Source: Pseudomonas botevensis (lineage in GTDB: Bacteria; Pseudomonadota; Gammaproteobacteria; Pseudomonadales; Pseudomonadaceae). Taken from it: a stretch of DNA of 64,000 bases. Both the position numbers and the translations under genes were made by a program. The DNA is taken from assembly GCF_019145475.1 (NCBI RefSeq), contig NZ_JAHTKI010000015.1:1-64000 (forward strand), given 5' to 3'. A model generated the notes under the pieces. The model did not search any database and had not been told where the DNA came from. It worked only from the letters and a program-made list of their open reading frames with translations. Of the stretch, positions 1 through 8,813 are shown piece by piece; within the stretch, counting starts at the first letter, position 1; every line of letters starts with the position of its first letter.

Positions 1-319
1 CGCCCAACCCGCCCAGCAGCGGCACCACCGCGCTGCCGTCTTCGGCGACGGCCAGCACCGGCGGCTCGGCGCCCTTCTCCAGCAACAGCGGCGCCAGAGT
101 GCGAATGACGATACCGGCCGCGCACAGGGCAATGATCGGTGTGTCCTGCTGATACAACTCACGCAGGGTCGTGCCGAATTCCTGGTAGATGCGGTCGGCG
201 CCCTCGACCCGTCCGGCGAGGCCGTGGATCTGCGCGGCCGGATACACCTGCTGAATGCGCCGGGCAGTATTCAGGCTGCCCTGACCGAGGATGACGACGG
301 CGGGAGTGGAATGGGTCAT
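1..319 (-). CDS. cobJ: CobJ, precorrin-3B C17-methyltransferase with CbiG-like N-terminus (partial)
   Basis: Only the first 106 residues lie in the window; the gene runs off the left edge. The start ATG at 319 shares one base with the TGA of cobI, which argues for translational coupling. The visible part reads MTHSTPAVVILGQGSLNTAR and later LCAAGIVIRTLAPLL. This matches the CbiG-like amidohydrolase-type domain that pseudomonads fuse in front of the CobJ methyltransferase domain. The methyltransferase domain itself is not visible, so the name rests on the N-terminal domain and on the cobIHG neighbours. The expected role is C17 methylation and ring contraction in the cytoplasm during cobalamin synthesis. 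Confidence 0.82.
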   Translation of the reverse strand, partial: MTHSTPAVVILGQGSLNTARRIQQVYPAAQIHGLAGRVEGADRIYQEFGTTLRELYQQDTPIIALCAAGIVIRTLAPLLLEKGAEPPVLAVAEDGSAVVPLLGGLG

Positions 320-1053
320 CAGCCTTGCCACCGTTCGCCGGGCACGATAATCAGCGAGAAGTACGGCGACGACATCGGCTCGACCTGATCCAGCGGCACG
401 ATCTTCTGGTTGGCCATGGTCGCGCGCTCGACATACAGCGCGCGCTCGGCCAGTCCCAGCTCTTCGAGCACCGCGCGGACTTTGGGGAAGTTGCGCCCCA
501 GTTTCATGATCACCGCCGCGTCGGCATCCGCCAGGCGCCGCTTCAATTCTTCGTGAGGCAACACGCCGGACAGCACCGACAGGCTCTGATTGCGGTACAC
601 CAGCGGCGCTCCCAGCACCGAGGCGCCGCCCAGCATCGAGCACACCCCTGGCACCACTTCGGCTTCATAACGCGAGGCGAGGCGATCGTGCAGGTACATG
701 TAGGAGCCGTAGAAGAACGGATCGCCTTCGCAGATCACCGCGACATCGCGCCCGGCATCCAGATGCACCGCCAACGCTTCAGCGGCCTCGTCGTAGAAGT
801 CGCTGATCACTTGCTCATAGGACAGCGGGGCCGGCAGCGCTTCGGTGGTCACCGGGTATACCAGCGGCAACAGATTCTGGGCGTCCTGCAGATGCGCTTC
901 GATGATGCCGAAGGCATTGCCCTTCTTGCCCTTGGCGACGAAGTACGCCACTACCGGCGATTCGCGCAACAGGCGCAGGGCCTTGACGGTAATCAGTTCC
1001 GGATCACCGGGGCCGACGCCCAGGCCAATCAAACGTCCTGGTTGCTGCATCAT
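319..1053 (-). CDS. cobI: Precorrin-2 C20-methyltransferase CobI
   Basis: 244 residues, the usual family length. It transfers a methyl group from SAM to C20 of precorrin-2 to give precorrin-3A. The tetrapyrrole methylase fold is shown by GVGPGDPEL near residues 12-20 and CEGDPFFYGS at 108-117. The reading frame is open further upstream, but the ATGATG at 1053 is preceded by GGAG and overlaps the cobH stop as ATGA, so this start is preferred. The second ATG (1050) is the only close alternative. It is the third gene of a tightly overlapping leftward cobG-cobH-cobI-cobJ operon. Confidence 0.95.
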   Translation of the reverse strand: MMQQPGRLIGLGVGPGDPELITVKALRLLRESPVVAYFVAKGKKGNAFGIIEAHLQDAQNLLPLVYPVTTEALPAPLSYEQVISDFYDEAAEALAVHLDAGRDVAVICEGDPFFYGSYMYLHDRLASRYEAEVVPGVCSMLGGASVLGAPLVYRNQSLSVLSGVLPHEELKRRLADADAAVIMKLGRNFPKVRAVLEELGLAERALYVERATMANQKIVPLDQVEPMSSPYFSLIIVPGERWQG

Positions 1054-1676
1054 TCGATCTCCGTGGCGAGGGCATTGACGGCGGCGGCGGCCATGGCGCT
1101 GCCGCCGAGCCGGCCTTGCATGATCACAAACGGTACGCCGCGACTGTCCGCCGCCAGCGCGGCTTTCGATTCGGCCGCGCCGACGAAGCCTACCGGGAAG
1201 CCGAGAATCAGCGCCGGTTTCGGCGCGCCGGCGTCGAGCATTTCCAGCAGGTAGAACAACGCCGTCGGCGCGTTGCCGATCACCACCACGCTGCCTTCCA
1301 GGTGCGGTCGCCACAGCTCCAGGGCCACCGCCGAGCGGGTGTTGCCCAGCTCACGGGCCAGTTCCGGGACGCTGTCGTCACGCAGGGTACAGATCACCTG
1401 ATTGTTCGCCGGCAGGCGCGCACGGGTGACGCCTTCGGAGACCATGCGCGCATCGCACAGGATCGGCGCACCAGCGGCCAGCGCATCGCGCCCGGCCTTG
1501 CCGGCCCCCTCGGAAAATTGCAGACCGTCGACAGACTCGACCATGCCGCAGGCGTGGATCACCCGCACCGCGAGTTTTTCCAGGTCGGCCGGGATGCGCG
1601 CCAGGTTGGCCTCGCTGCGAATGATCGCGAAGGAGTTGCGATAGATCTCCTGACCGTCGCGGATGTAATCAAGCAT
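1050..1676 (-). CDS. cobH: Precorrin-8X methylmutase CobH
   Basis: 208 residues, normal for the family. It moves the methyl group from C11 to C12 of precorrin-8X to give hydrogenobyrinate. The protein begins MLDYIRDGQEIYRNSF, a strongly conserved CobH/CbiC opening. VIHACGMVE at 39-47 carries His41, the residue at the position of the family's catalytic histidine. The start at 1676 lies inside the end of cobG (8-base overlap), and the stop overlaps cobI as ATGA. Upstream in-frame codons lie within cobG and do not look like CobH sequence. Confidence 0.95.
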   Translation of the reverse strand: MLDYIRDGQEIYRNSFAIIRSEANLARIPADLEKLAVRVIHACGMVESVDGLQFSEGAGKAGRDALAAGAPILCDARMVSEGVTRARLPANNQVICTLRDDSVPELARELGNTRSAVALELWRPHLEGSVVVIGNAPTALFYLLEMLDAGAPKPALILGFPVGFVGAAESKAALAADSRGVPFVIMQGRLGGSAMAAAAVNALATEIE

Positions 1677-2967
1677 CAAGGGGGCTCCGTGAGCGGGCGA
1701 CGAGCAAGGTCGCGGCCGCTTCGATAGTAAGGTTATGAGCGTGCAGCGCGCCGAAACCCGGCTGCGCGGCATCGCGAAAATAGACGTCGTAATGACCGGG
1801 GCTGACTGCCAGCAACGTCACCGGGGCACGGTGCGCGGCGGCGCAGGAACGCGGGCAGCCGGACAGATGCACATCGATGGCCTGCGGCAGCAGCGTCGCC
1901 AGAAGCCGCGCATCGCCCTTGGTGTCGGCCAGGCCTTTGCCGCAACCCACGGCGCCGGTGCAGGCGATCAGACGCGACAGCGGTTGGTCGGGGTCGCTCA
2001 GCAGGTTCAGTCGGGCGAGGCCGTGGAGGGCTTCGGCGGCATCGGCCGATTGCACGTTCGGCAGCAACAGGCTTTGCCAGGGGGTGAGACGCAGGCTGCC
2101 GTCGCCGAACTCACGGGCCAGTCGGGCCGCACCGCGCAGCATGTCCGGGTCGAGCCGCCCGAGCGGTGGCGCGGCGCCGACATAATTCGAACCGTGGATG
2201 TTTTGCGGGTGAATGCCGAGGTGCAAGGCGCTCACCATCGGCAGCCGTTGCCAGGCACCGACAGCGCGCACCGGCAGCCGCGCCCTGAGCAGATCGACAA
2301 ACGCCGGCGTCGGTAACTCGTCGAGCAAATGGCGCATCCGCGTCTGCTCGGGGCGCGCCCGTTCGAGAAACACTTCCAGCACCGCAACCACCAGGGCGAG
2401 GCCGTTTTCCAGGGTCACGGCGCCCACCGGCCGATCCGTCGGGCATCCGGCCAACCCGAATGCCAGCAGGCTTTCGCCGTCGCACTCGAAGGCCGACAGC
2501 CACAGGTCGTGATGATGTTCGAGCATCGCCAGCGCTTCGCCGCCGTCCAGTTGCACGGCGAACTTGGCGCTCAACTCATGGAAGCGCGGATGGGTTTGCA
2601 GGGTGTCGAGGATGCGGGCGGCCAGCGGACGGGTGTCGAAACGCATCTGCCGGTCGATCCCGGCAGCGGGACTGAGCATCAGATTGCGCACGTCATCACC
2701 GGCGGCGGTGCGCGGGCCGAGACCGGCGGCGAGCAGGCTGTCGATCAGCGCCGCCGATTGCTCGCCGATCCCGCGAATCTGCAGGTTGGCTCGGTTGGTC
2801 GCCTCGATCGCGCCACCGGCAAAACGCTCGGCGGCCTCGGCCACCGCATCGGCCTGATCGGCGCTGATCGAACCGCCATCGAGCTTGATCCGGCAGATCC
2901 CGCCGTCCAGCGCCTGGACGATACGCAGCAACCCCGGACAGGCCGAGGGACGTAATGCGGTGGACAT
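1669..2967 (-). CDS. cobG: Precorrin-3B synthase CobG
   Basis: 432 residues. It is an oxygen-dependent monooxygenase of the nitrite/sulfite reductase fold that makes precorrin-3B, so the pathway here is the aerobic one. Ferredoxin-like repeats are followed by a [4Fe-4S] signature: Cys336-x5-Cys342 (ACTGAVGCGKG) and Cys371-x3-Cys375 (GCPRSC). The start at 2967 (MSTALRPSACPGLLRI) is chosen because the 29 upstream in-frame residues are not family-like. It is the first gene of the leftward operon. The 146 bp upstream hold a CATAAT-like -10 but no recognisable cobalamin riboswitch. Confidence 0.93.
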   Translation of the reverse strand: MSTALRPSACPGLLRIVQALDGGICRIKLDGGSISADQADAVAEAAERFAGGAIEATNRANLQIRGIGEQSAALIDSLLAAGLGPRTAAGDDVRNLMLSPAAGIDRQMRFDTRPLAARILDTLQTHPRFHELSAKFAVQLDGGEALAMLEHHHDLWLSAFECDGESLLAFGLAGCPTDRPVGAVTLENGLALVVAVLEVFLERARPEQTRMRHLLDELPTPAFVDLLRARLPVRAVGAWQRLPMVSALHLGIHPQNIHGSNYVGAAPPLGRLDPDMLRGAARLAREFGDGSLRLTPWQSLLLPNVQSADAAEALHGLARLNLLSDPDQPLSRLIACTGAVGCGKGLADTKGDARLLATLLPQAIDVHLSGCPRSCAAAHRAPVTLLAVSPGHYDVYFRDAAQPGFGALHAHNLTIEAAATLLVARSRSPLDA

Positions 2968-3113
2968 CGGGCGTTCGTTCAAGGGATGACCGGCTGACAG
3001 GCAGCGCCAGGGTAGGCGAAAGGTCGCCATTATGCCTGCTTTGCCCGAGTGCATGAAAACGCCTGTCGGTCGGATCGTGGCCCGGTCTGCCGGAATCCGT
3101 GCGGCGGACTGCT

Positions 3114-3770
3114 CTACAACTCGTAATCCGCGAAATTGAACGACAGGTTTTGCAGCGCTTTTTCCACGCCGGCCCGGCGCGCCTCCAGGACCCGGCGGCT
3201 GATCAGCACCCGCCGCGCGCGGATATCGAGCTGGTTCATCGCTTGCGAAACGTCCCAGAACAAGTAGCGGGTATTCAAACTCGACTTGATGAACCGCACA
3301 TGGGTCACCACCAGTTCCATATCCCCGGCGGCGTTGTAGCTGACCGGCACAATCTTCAGGTCGAACGCCTTGCCGCTGATGCCCTTGGTCTTCTCCAGCA
3401 ACTCGACCCGTTGCTCGAGGGTCGCCAGTCCCGATTCCACCCCCGCCACTTGCTCAGGTGCGAGCAGGTGCGTCGCCACCCTCATCCACGCCTGTTTCAC
3501 GCTTCCCGAAAACTGCGGCTGGACGTACTCGACCGGCGGCTGGTCGCGGTTCCAGCCGTGGGACCAGAGGACGTCGGCGTAGTAATCGATCCAGCGCCCT
3601 GGCTGGGTTTCGCTGTTGTAGGTGCTGTCCGCCTGCTGCTTCGCCAGATAGGTGCAGTTCAGCGCGAAGCGGTAATCGTCCCTCGGCTGCCCTTGCAGGC
3701 CGGTGAGCAAAATATCGCCCACCAGGGTCGCCCGATGGCTGAGCACGGCTGTTCTTGCATTCATATCCAT
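3114..3770 (-). CDS. Conserved hypothetical protein, function unknown
   Basis: 218 residues (MDMNARTAVLSHRATLVGDI). I do not recognise the family. There is no signal peptide or membrane segment. The middle part (ATLEQRVELLEKTKGISGKAF) looks helical and possibly coiled. The start at 3770 is preceded by AGGAAG; an ATG two codons later (3764) is equally possible. It lies between the two halves of the cobalamin cluster, on the cobG strand, 146 bp before cobG. That position may be incidental; nothing in the sequence links it to corrinoid chemistry. Confidence 0.7.
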   Translation of the reverse strand: MDMNARTAVLSHRATLVGDILLTGLQGQPRDDYRFALNCTYLAKQQADSTYNSETQPGRWIDYYADVLWSHGWNRDQPPVEYVQPQFSGSVKQAWMRVATHLLAPEQVAGVESGLATLEQRVELLEKTKGISGKAFDLKIVPVSYNAAGDMELVVTHVRFIKSSLNTRYLFWDVSQAMNQLDIRARRVLISRRVLEARRAGVEKALQNLSFNFADYEL

Positions 3771-3950
3771 ATGTCTTCCTGCCAATCCTGGCACTGGTTC
3801 AAGTTCATCCGCACCCTAGCAAAAACCTCGAACCCGACAACCGGCTTTCAACCACAGGAAGTTTCCCCGACCGACAACCGAGCAGCGCGGCGCAGCAGTC
3901 GGCGCGCTATCATGCCGCCTTTGCCCGCTAACAGATGATTGAGGAACAGC

Positions 3951-5162
3951 ATGACGCCCTGGCTGACGGTGGTGGGAATCGGTGAAGACGGCTTCAAGGG
4001 CCTGGGCAAGCACGCCCGGCGTGCCCTGATGGGCGCGTCGCGGATCATCGGTGGTCAGCGTCAACTGGAGCTGCTGCCGGTGTGCATCCGAGGTGAGCGC
4101 CAGTTGTGGCCGAGTCCGTTTTCCCTGGCGCCGGTGCTGGAGCGGCGCGGCGAAGCGGTGTGCGTGCTGGCCAGCGGCGATCCGATGTTCTACGGCGTCG
4201 GCGCCAGCCTTGCGCGCCAGGTGCCAACTGCCGAGATGCTGATCCTGCCCGCGCCGTCGTCCTGTTCCCTGGCCGCCGCCCGCCTCGGCTGGCCGTTGCA
4301 GGATGTGGTGACGGTGTCGCTGGTCGCCCGCCCGTTGGCCGCCCTCAATGCCCAGTTGTTCAGCGGCGTCCGGCTGTTGTTGCTGAGCAACGATGGCGAG
4401 AGTCCGGCGGCGGTCGCCGGGTTGTTGCGCGAGCGCGGCTTCGGTGCGAGCCGGATCAGCGTGCTGGAACACCTGGGTGGCAGCGCCGAGCGCCGCATCG
4501 ACGGCACCGCCGACGACTGGCGCGACGCGCCTTGCGCGGATCTCAACGTGATCGCCATCGAGTGCCTGGCCGACAGCAACACGCCGCGCCTGTCACGCCT
4601 CGCCGGCCTGCCGGACTCGGCGTTCCGCCACGACGGCCAACTGACCAAACGCGACGTGCGCGCAATCACCCTCGCCCGCCTCGCCCCGACACCCGGCGAA
4701 CTGCTGTGGGACGTCGGCGCCGGCAGCGGTTCGATCGGCATCGAATGGATGCGCGCGCACCCGAGTTGCCGCGCCTTGGCCATCGAGGCCGATGACGGCC
4801 GCCAGCAACTGATCGAACACAACCGCGATGCGCTGGGCGTACCGGGCCTGCAACTGATTCGCGGCAGCGCACCGCAGGCGCTGGCCGGACTGGAGCGTCC
4901 GGACGCGATTTTCATTGGCGGCGGCGTGACCCGCGAAGGTGTACTCGACACCTGCTGGGCGCAGCTCAAGCCCGGTGGCCGACTGGTCGCCAACGCGGTG
5001 ACCCTGCAAAGCGAAACCACCCTGATGCACTTTCGCGAACGCCACGGCGGCGAACTGACCCGCATCCATGTCGCTCAGGCCCAACCGCTGGGCGAGTTCG
5101 ACACCTGGCGCCAGGCGCTGCCGATCACCCTGCTGGATCTGGTCAAACCCCGCGATGCGTGA
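3951..5162 (+). CDS. cobL: Precorrin-6Y C5,15-methyltransferase (decarboxylating) CobL
   Basis: 403 residues. It is a fusion of a CbiE-type tetrapyrrole methylase (residues ~1-200; VVGIGEDGFKGL near the start, ASGDPMFYGVG near 80) and a CbiT-type SAM methyltransferase (~210-403; GELLWDVGAGSGSIGIEW). It methylates C5 and C15 and removes the C12 acetate carboxyl. GAGGA lies five bases before the ATG at 3951; an in-frame TTG twelve bases earlier is less likely. A TATCAT -10-like hexamer is at 3908-3913. The end overlaps cbiD by 8 bases. Confidence 0.95.
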   Translation: MTPWLTVVGIGEDGFKGLGKHARRALMGASRIIGGQRQLELLPVCIRGERQLWPSPFSLAPVLERRGEAVCVLASGDPMFYGVGASLARQVPTAEMLILPAPSSCSLAAARLGWPLQDVVTVSLVARPLAALNAQLFSGVRLLLLSNDGESPAAVAGLLRERGFGASRISVLEHLGGSAERRIDGTADDWRDAPCADLNVIAIECLADSNTPRLSRLAGLPDSAFRHDGQLTKRDVRAITLARLAPTPGELLWDVGAGSGSIGIEWMRAHPSCRALAIEADDGRQQLIEHNRDALGVPGLQLIRGSAPQALAGLERPDAIFIGGGVTREGVLDTCWAQLKPGGRLVANAVTLQSETTLMHFRERHGGELTRIHVAQAQPLGEFDTWRQALPITLLDLVKPRDA

Positions 5163-6252
5163 CGAAACCGCCGAACAACCCGCTCCCCTGCGCAGCGGCC
5201 TGACCACCGGCAGTTGCGCCACCGCCACCAGCCTCGCCGCCGCGCGCCTGCTGCTCGGCGGCGTCTCGGCCGACGCGGTGCAGATCACACTGCCAAAAGG
5301 CAAGCAGGTGCAGATGCGCCTGGAGTTCTGCCGGCTGAGCGACGATGGTGCCGAAGCCGGGACAATCAAGGATGCCGGCGACGACCCGGACGTGACCCAC
5401 GGCGCCCTGTTGTTTTCGCGAGTGCGCTTGCAGGCCGAGCCGGGCATTCGCTTTTACGCCGGCCGGGGCGTGGGCACGGTGACCCGACCGGGCCTGGTGC
5501 TGAGCGTGGGCGAGCCGGCGATCAACCCGGTACCGCGCAAAATGATCAGCGATCACCTGAGCCTGCTCGCCGAAGAAACCGGTTATCGCGGCGGCTTCGA
5601 GGTCACGGTGAACGTCGAGGGCGGCGAAGCCTTGGCGCTAAAAACCATGAACCCGCGCCTGGGGATTCTCGGCGGCTTGTCGATCCTCGGCACCAGCGGC
5701 ATCGTCCGGCCGTTTTCCTGCGCGGCGTACATCGCCTCGATCCATCAGGGCATCGACGTGGCGAAGACCAACGGCTACCTGCACATCGCCGCCTGCACCG
5801 GCAACGCCAGCGAAGACACCATGCGCCGGGTCTACGACCTGCCGGAAATCGCCCTGATCGAAATGGGCGACTTCGTCGGCGCGGTGCTCAAGCATCTGCG
5901 CAAAGTGCCTGTGGATAAACTCAGCCTGTGCGGCGGTTTCGGCAAGATCAGCAAACTGGCGGCCGGGCACATGGACCTGCACTCGCGGCATTCGAGCATC
6001 GACCTGCCGCAACTGGCCGAATGGGCCGCTGCGATCGGCGCCGACGAGGTGTTGCAGCAGGCCATTCGCGAGGCCAACACCAGTCAGCAGGCGTTGGCGA
6101 TGGCCAGCGCGGCAGGGATTGCCCTGGGCGATGAGGTTTGCCGCCATGCACTGGAATTCGCCCGCAGCGTGGTGCCTGCGCAAGTGCAGGTCGAAGTGTT
6201 TGCGATTGATCGTCAGGGCGCCATCGTCGGCCATGCGGGAGCTTTTGCATGA
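5155..6252 (+). CDS. cbiD: Cobalt-precorrin-5B C1-methyltransferase CbiD
   Basis: 365 residues, normal length. The signature GLTTGSCATA is near residue 15, with NPRLGILGGLSILGTSG and LCGGFGKISKLAAGHMDLHS further on, all typical of CbiD. In pseudomonads CbiD is found within otherwise aerobic-type cob clusters and is expected to perform the C1 methylation/deacylation step that CobF carries out elsewhere; no cobF is seen here. The start is set by the overlap with cobL. The stop overlaps cobK as ATGA. Confidence 0.94.
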   Translation: MRDETAEQPAPLRSGLTTGSCATATSLAAARLLLGGVSADAVQITLPKGKQVQMRLEFCRLSDDGAEAGTIKDAGDDPDVTHGALLFSRVRLQAEPGIRFYAGRGVGTVTRPGLVLSVGEPAINPVPRKMISDHLSLLAEETGYRGGFEVTVNVEGGEALALKTMNPRLGILGGLSILGTSGIVRPFSCAAYIASIHQGIDVAKTNGYLHIAACTGNASEDTMRRVYDLPEIALIEMGDFVGAVLKHLRKVPVDKLSLCGGFGKISKLAAGHMDLHSRHSSIDLPQLAEWAAAIGADEVLQQAIREANTSQQALAMASAAGIALGDEVCRHALEFARSVVPAQVQVEVFAIDRQGAIVGHAGAFA

Positions 6253-6977
6253 AGCGAATTCTGCTGCTGGGCGGTGTGACTGAAGCACTGGCCATCGCGC
6301 GCACTTTGGGGCCGGAACACATTTACAGCCTGGCCGGGGTGGGACGGGTGCCGACCGATCTGACGTGCCAGGTGCGCGTCGGCGGCTACGGTGGTGCGGA
6401 AGGTCTGGCGCAGTTCATTCGCGACGAAGGCATCACACTTTTGCTCGACGCGACTCACCCCTACGCCGCACAGATCAGCCACAACGCCGCCACCGCCGCG
6501 CAACTCACCGGCATCCCCTGCTGGGCCCTGCGCCGCCCCGCGTGGCAACCGCAGCCGGGCGATGACTGGCGCGAAGTCGCCGATTGGGCCGAACTGATCA
6601 CCGCCCTGGAACCCTTCCGCCGCCCCCTGTTCACCCTTGGCCGCGAACCGCTGCAACACCTGCACGAAATCCCTGCGCACCAGTTCTGGACCCTGCGCGC
6701 CCTCGACGTCTCCCCCGGCAACGAACGCTGCGAAGTCATCGGCGCCCGTGGACCTTTTCTGCTGAAGGATGAACGGGCGCTGTTCGAACGACGGCAGATC
6801 GACGTTCTGATCAGCAAGAACAGCGGCAGCACCGCGACCGAGCCGAAGCTGGAAGTGGCACGGGAGCTTGGGGTGCCGGTGATGGTGTTGAAGCGACCGG
6901 TGTTGGCGGGGGTTGATCGGGAGTTCATGAGTACGTCTGAAATCCTGGAAGCCCTCTCTACGTCAGATAATTCCTGA
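6249..6977 (+). CDS. cobK: Precorrin-6A reductase CobK
   Basis: 242 residues, normal length. It is a cytoplasmic NADPH-dependent enzyme that reduces precorrin-6A to the dihydro form. It opens MKRILLLGGVTEALAIARTL. It contains LLLDATHPYAAQISHNA (CobK/CbiJ DATHPYA motif) near residues 64-80, RPLFTLGREPL near 122-132 and LISKNSGSTATEPKLEVAREL near 188-208. It is the last gene of cobL-cbiD-cobK, all with short overlaps. No strong terminator follows; the next gene begins about 190 bp on. Confidence 0.95.
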   Translation: MKRILLLGGVTEALAIARTLGPEHIYSLAGVGRVPTDLTCQVRVGGYGGAEGLAQFIRDEGITLLLDATHPYAAQISHNAATAAQLTGIPCWALRRPAWQPQPGDDWREVADWAELITALEPFRRPLFTLGREPLQHLHEIPAHQFWTLRALDVSPGNERCEVIGARGPFLLKDERALFERRQIDVLISKNSGSTATEPKLEVARELGVPVMVLKRPVLAGVDREFMSTSEILEALSTSDNS

Positions 6978-7168
6978 TTTCTAGATAATCCTTGATTTGA
7001 CCGGCAGACTTTCAGGAAGCAGCTGACTGTTCGCCCCTGCCACCTCACGCCAAGATTTCGGTTCCTTTAATCCACACAGATTTGCAGCGAGCAAATTCTT
7101 GAAGCGCACTGCTGCCCTCAAGAAAAATGCGGCTTGTCAGTCTGTATCCCAAGGAATACGATTTCGAC

Positions 7169-7471
7169 ATGATCGAATTTGAACGATCCCCTGCATTTGC
7201 CGATTGGCTCGACTCGATGAAAGACACCAATGGCAAAGCTCGCATCATCGCCAGAATTCGAGGTGCAGAGCATGGAAACATGGGTGATTGCGAATTCGTT
7301 GGCAGTGCCGTTTATGAAATGCGTGTTCACTACGGTCCCGGCTACAGGATGTACTTCACACGTAAAGGTGACGTGATTTATCTGCTACTGCTGGGGGGCG
7401 ACAAGTCGACACAAAAACGAGATATCAAACGCGCCATCCGGATGGCGCAAAGCATCGGTAATGAGGAGTAA
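7169..7471 (+). CDS. RelE/ParE superfamily addiction-module toxin (HigB/Gp49-like)
   Basis: 100 residues from MIEFERSPAFADWLDSMKD. It has the family's typical pattern: ARIRGAEHGNMGDCEFVG, VYEMRVHYGPGYRMYF, and DVIYLLLLGGDKSTQKRDI near the end. Members are usually ribosome-dependent mRNA interferases. An earlier in-frame ATG at 7127 would add 14 residues that are not family-like, so 7169 is preferred. It is followed after 3 bases by its antitoxin; toxin-first order is typical of HigBA-like modules. The pair sits between the cobalamin and copper genes and has no other obvious partner there. Confidence 0.88.
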   Translation: MIEFERSPAFADWLDSMKDTNGKARIIARIRGAEHGNMGDCEFVGSAVYEMRVHYGPGYRMYFTRKGDVIYLLLLGGDKSTQKRDIKRAIRMAQSIGNEE

Positions 7472-7474
7472 GTC

Positions 7475-7765
7475 ATGACCGAAAAATTCACCCGCTTCGA
7501 CGCTGCAGAGTTTCTTAAAACGCCGGAGGAAATGGCGGCTTACCTGGACGCCTGTTTTGACGAAGATGCTGGCGATGGCGTTCTCATCCGTGCAGCGCTT
7601 AATGACATTGCCCGCGCCCAAGGCATGACCCAGGTTGCACGAGATGCAGGTCTGGGCCGCGAAAGCCTTTATAAAGCGCTGAGCAGCACTGGCAATCCGG
7701 AATTCGCGACTATCATGAAAGTCATGAAGGCGCTGGGTTTGCGGTTGCATGCCGTAGCAGGCTGA
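7475..7765 (+). CDS. Addiction-module antidote protein (HTH, HigA-like)
   Basis: 96 residues. The N-terminal half (FDAAEFLKTPEEMAAYLDAC) is the toxin-binding part typical of this antidote family. The C-terminal half is a helix-turn-helix (MTQVARDAGLGRESLYKAL, residues ~50-68) followed by IMKVMKALGLRLHAVA. It should neutralise the preceding RelE-like toxin and repress the shared promoter. The start follows GAGGAGTAAGTC, giving a good ribosome binding site that overlaps the toxin end. No clear intrinsic terminator follows. Confidence 0.9.
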   Translation: MTEKFTRFDAAEFLKTPEEMAAYLDACFDEDAGDGVLIRAALNDIARAQGMTQVARDAGLGRESLYKALSSTGNPEFATIMKVMKALGLRLHAVAG

Positions 7766-7862
7766 ATCCTCTGCGACACCAAACCGCACGACGCTTTTTT
7801 ACTTATCGGCCCTGATCAGGCTAAATAGCCGCGCCTGATCGCCCACCCGACGGATCTGTCCC

Positions 7863-8264
7863 ATGAACCGACACCGGCTTGCCATTGCCTGGATCGCCTG
7901 CTTTGCAGTGCTGTTCAACATGCTCGCCATGCCGTTGACGGGCGCGATGGCGCAAGCGGCGCAGTCGCCGACAGAGCAGTTGCTGTGGAGCAGTTTCTGC
8001 ACCGGCAGCGGGACGAAGATGGTGGCGATCGACATCGGCAGCCTCGATCAGAAAGCCCCGCAAGGCGGTGACAATCATTCGACCATGCAGCATTGCTGGT
8101 GCTGTTCCGGGTCGGCGCCGGTGGTGGCATTGCCGGGGCATGCGCCGCAGCTGTATTTCGCCCAATACGAAAGCAATCGCAGCGTGGCGCCCGCCTTGCT
8201 GCAAACCCCGACCCCGCGCCAGCAATGGCCGAGCCTCAATCCCCGCGCTTCCCCTCTGGTTTGA
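7863..8264 (+). CDS. DUF2946 family protein, Cys/His-rich, copper-associated
   Basis: 133 residues with an N-terminal hydrophobic segment (IAWIACFAVLFNMLAMPLTG), so it is exported or membrane-anchored. The DUF2946 core is shown by MQHCWCCSGSAP, a cysteine/histidine cluster that could bind Cu(I). The molecular function of the family is not established. It heads a rightward set of PCu(A)C chaperone, second DUF2946 protein, copper TonB receptor and PepSY protein, which supports a role in copper handling in the envelope. Confidence 0.82.
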   Translation: MNRHRLAIAWIACFAVLFNMLAMPLTGAMAQAAQSPTEQLLWSSFCTGSGTKMVAIDIGSLDQKAPQGGDNHSTMQHCWCCSGSAPVVALPGHAPQLYFAQYESNRSVAPALLQTPTPRQQWPSLNPRASPLV

Positions 8265-8312
8265 TTTGTTCCCGCATTTGACCTGCGTTTCAAATCGTTC
8301 TGGAGAACTGCC

Positions 8313-8792
8313 ATGTTGAACAAACTCATCGTCCTGGCCGCGTTGCTGTTGCCTGCGTGCTTCGCCCATGCCCACGAATACAAGGCCGGCGAGCTGGAAA
8401 TCGCCCACCCGTGGTCCCAGGAGCTGCCGCCCAACGCCCCGACTGTCGCGGCGTATTTCGTGATTCACAATGCCGGCAAGACCGCCGACCGTCTGCTCAG
8501 CGTCGATTCCCCCATCGCCCCCAAGGCTGAATTGCATGAGCATGTGATGCAGGGCGACCTGATGAAAATGCAGCAGGTGCCGAGCGTGGCGATCCCGGCG
8601 GGCGAGAACGTGACCTTCGCGCCGATGGCCTATCACGTGATGCTGCTCAACCCGACCGATCGCAGCCTGCTCAGCGACGGCAAGCGCTTCCCGCTGACGA
8701 TGCACTTCGAGAAGGCCGGTGACGTGACTGTCGAAGTCGCCGTGCAGAAGAAGCCGCCAGAAGCCACGCAGGCCCACGCACACGCCCAGTAA
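8313..8792 (+). CDS. PCu(A)C-type periplasmic copper chaperone
   Basis: 159 residues with a signal peptide (MLNKLIVLAALLLPACFAHA). The fold is recognised by ELEIAHPWSQELPPNAPTVA and by the metal ligands HEHVMQGDLMKMQQV and YHVML, matching the family pattern of one His and Met pair followed by a distant H-x-M. Family members hold Cu(I) and deliver it to cytochrome oxidase assembly or to other copper proteins. The tail QAHAHAQ adds further histidines. GGAG precedes the ATG. It lies between two DUF2946 genes, most likely in one transcript with the downstream receptor. Confidence 0.92.
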   Translation: MLNKLIVLAALLLPACFAHAHEYKAGELEIAHPWSQELPPNAPTVAAYFVIHNAGKTADRLLSVDSPIAPKAELHEHVMQGDLMKMQQVPSVAIPAGENVTFAPMAYHVMLLNPTDRSLLSDGKRFPLTMHFEKAGDVTVEVAVQKKPPEATQAHAHAQ

Positions 8793-8813
8793 TCGCTGCG
8801 GCAGCCTGCGGCC

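Noticed and set aside
2968..3113. Possible cobalamin riboswitch before cobG
   Set aside because: The stretch is too short and I find no B12 box; the 180 bp before cobL also shows none.
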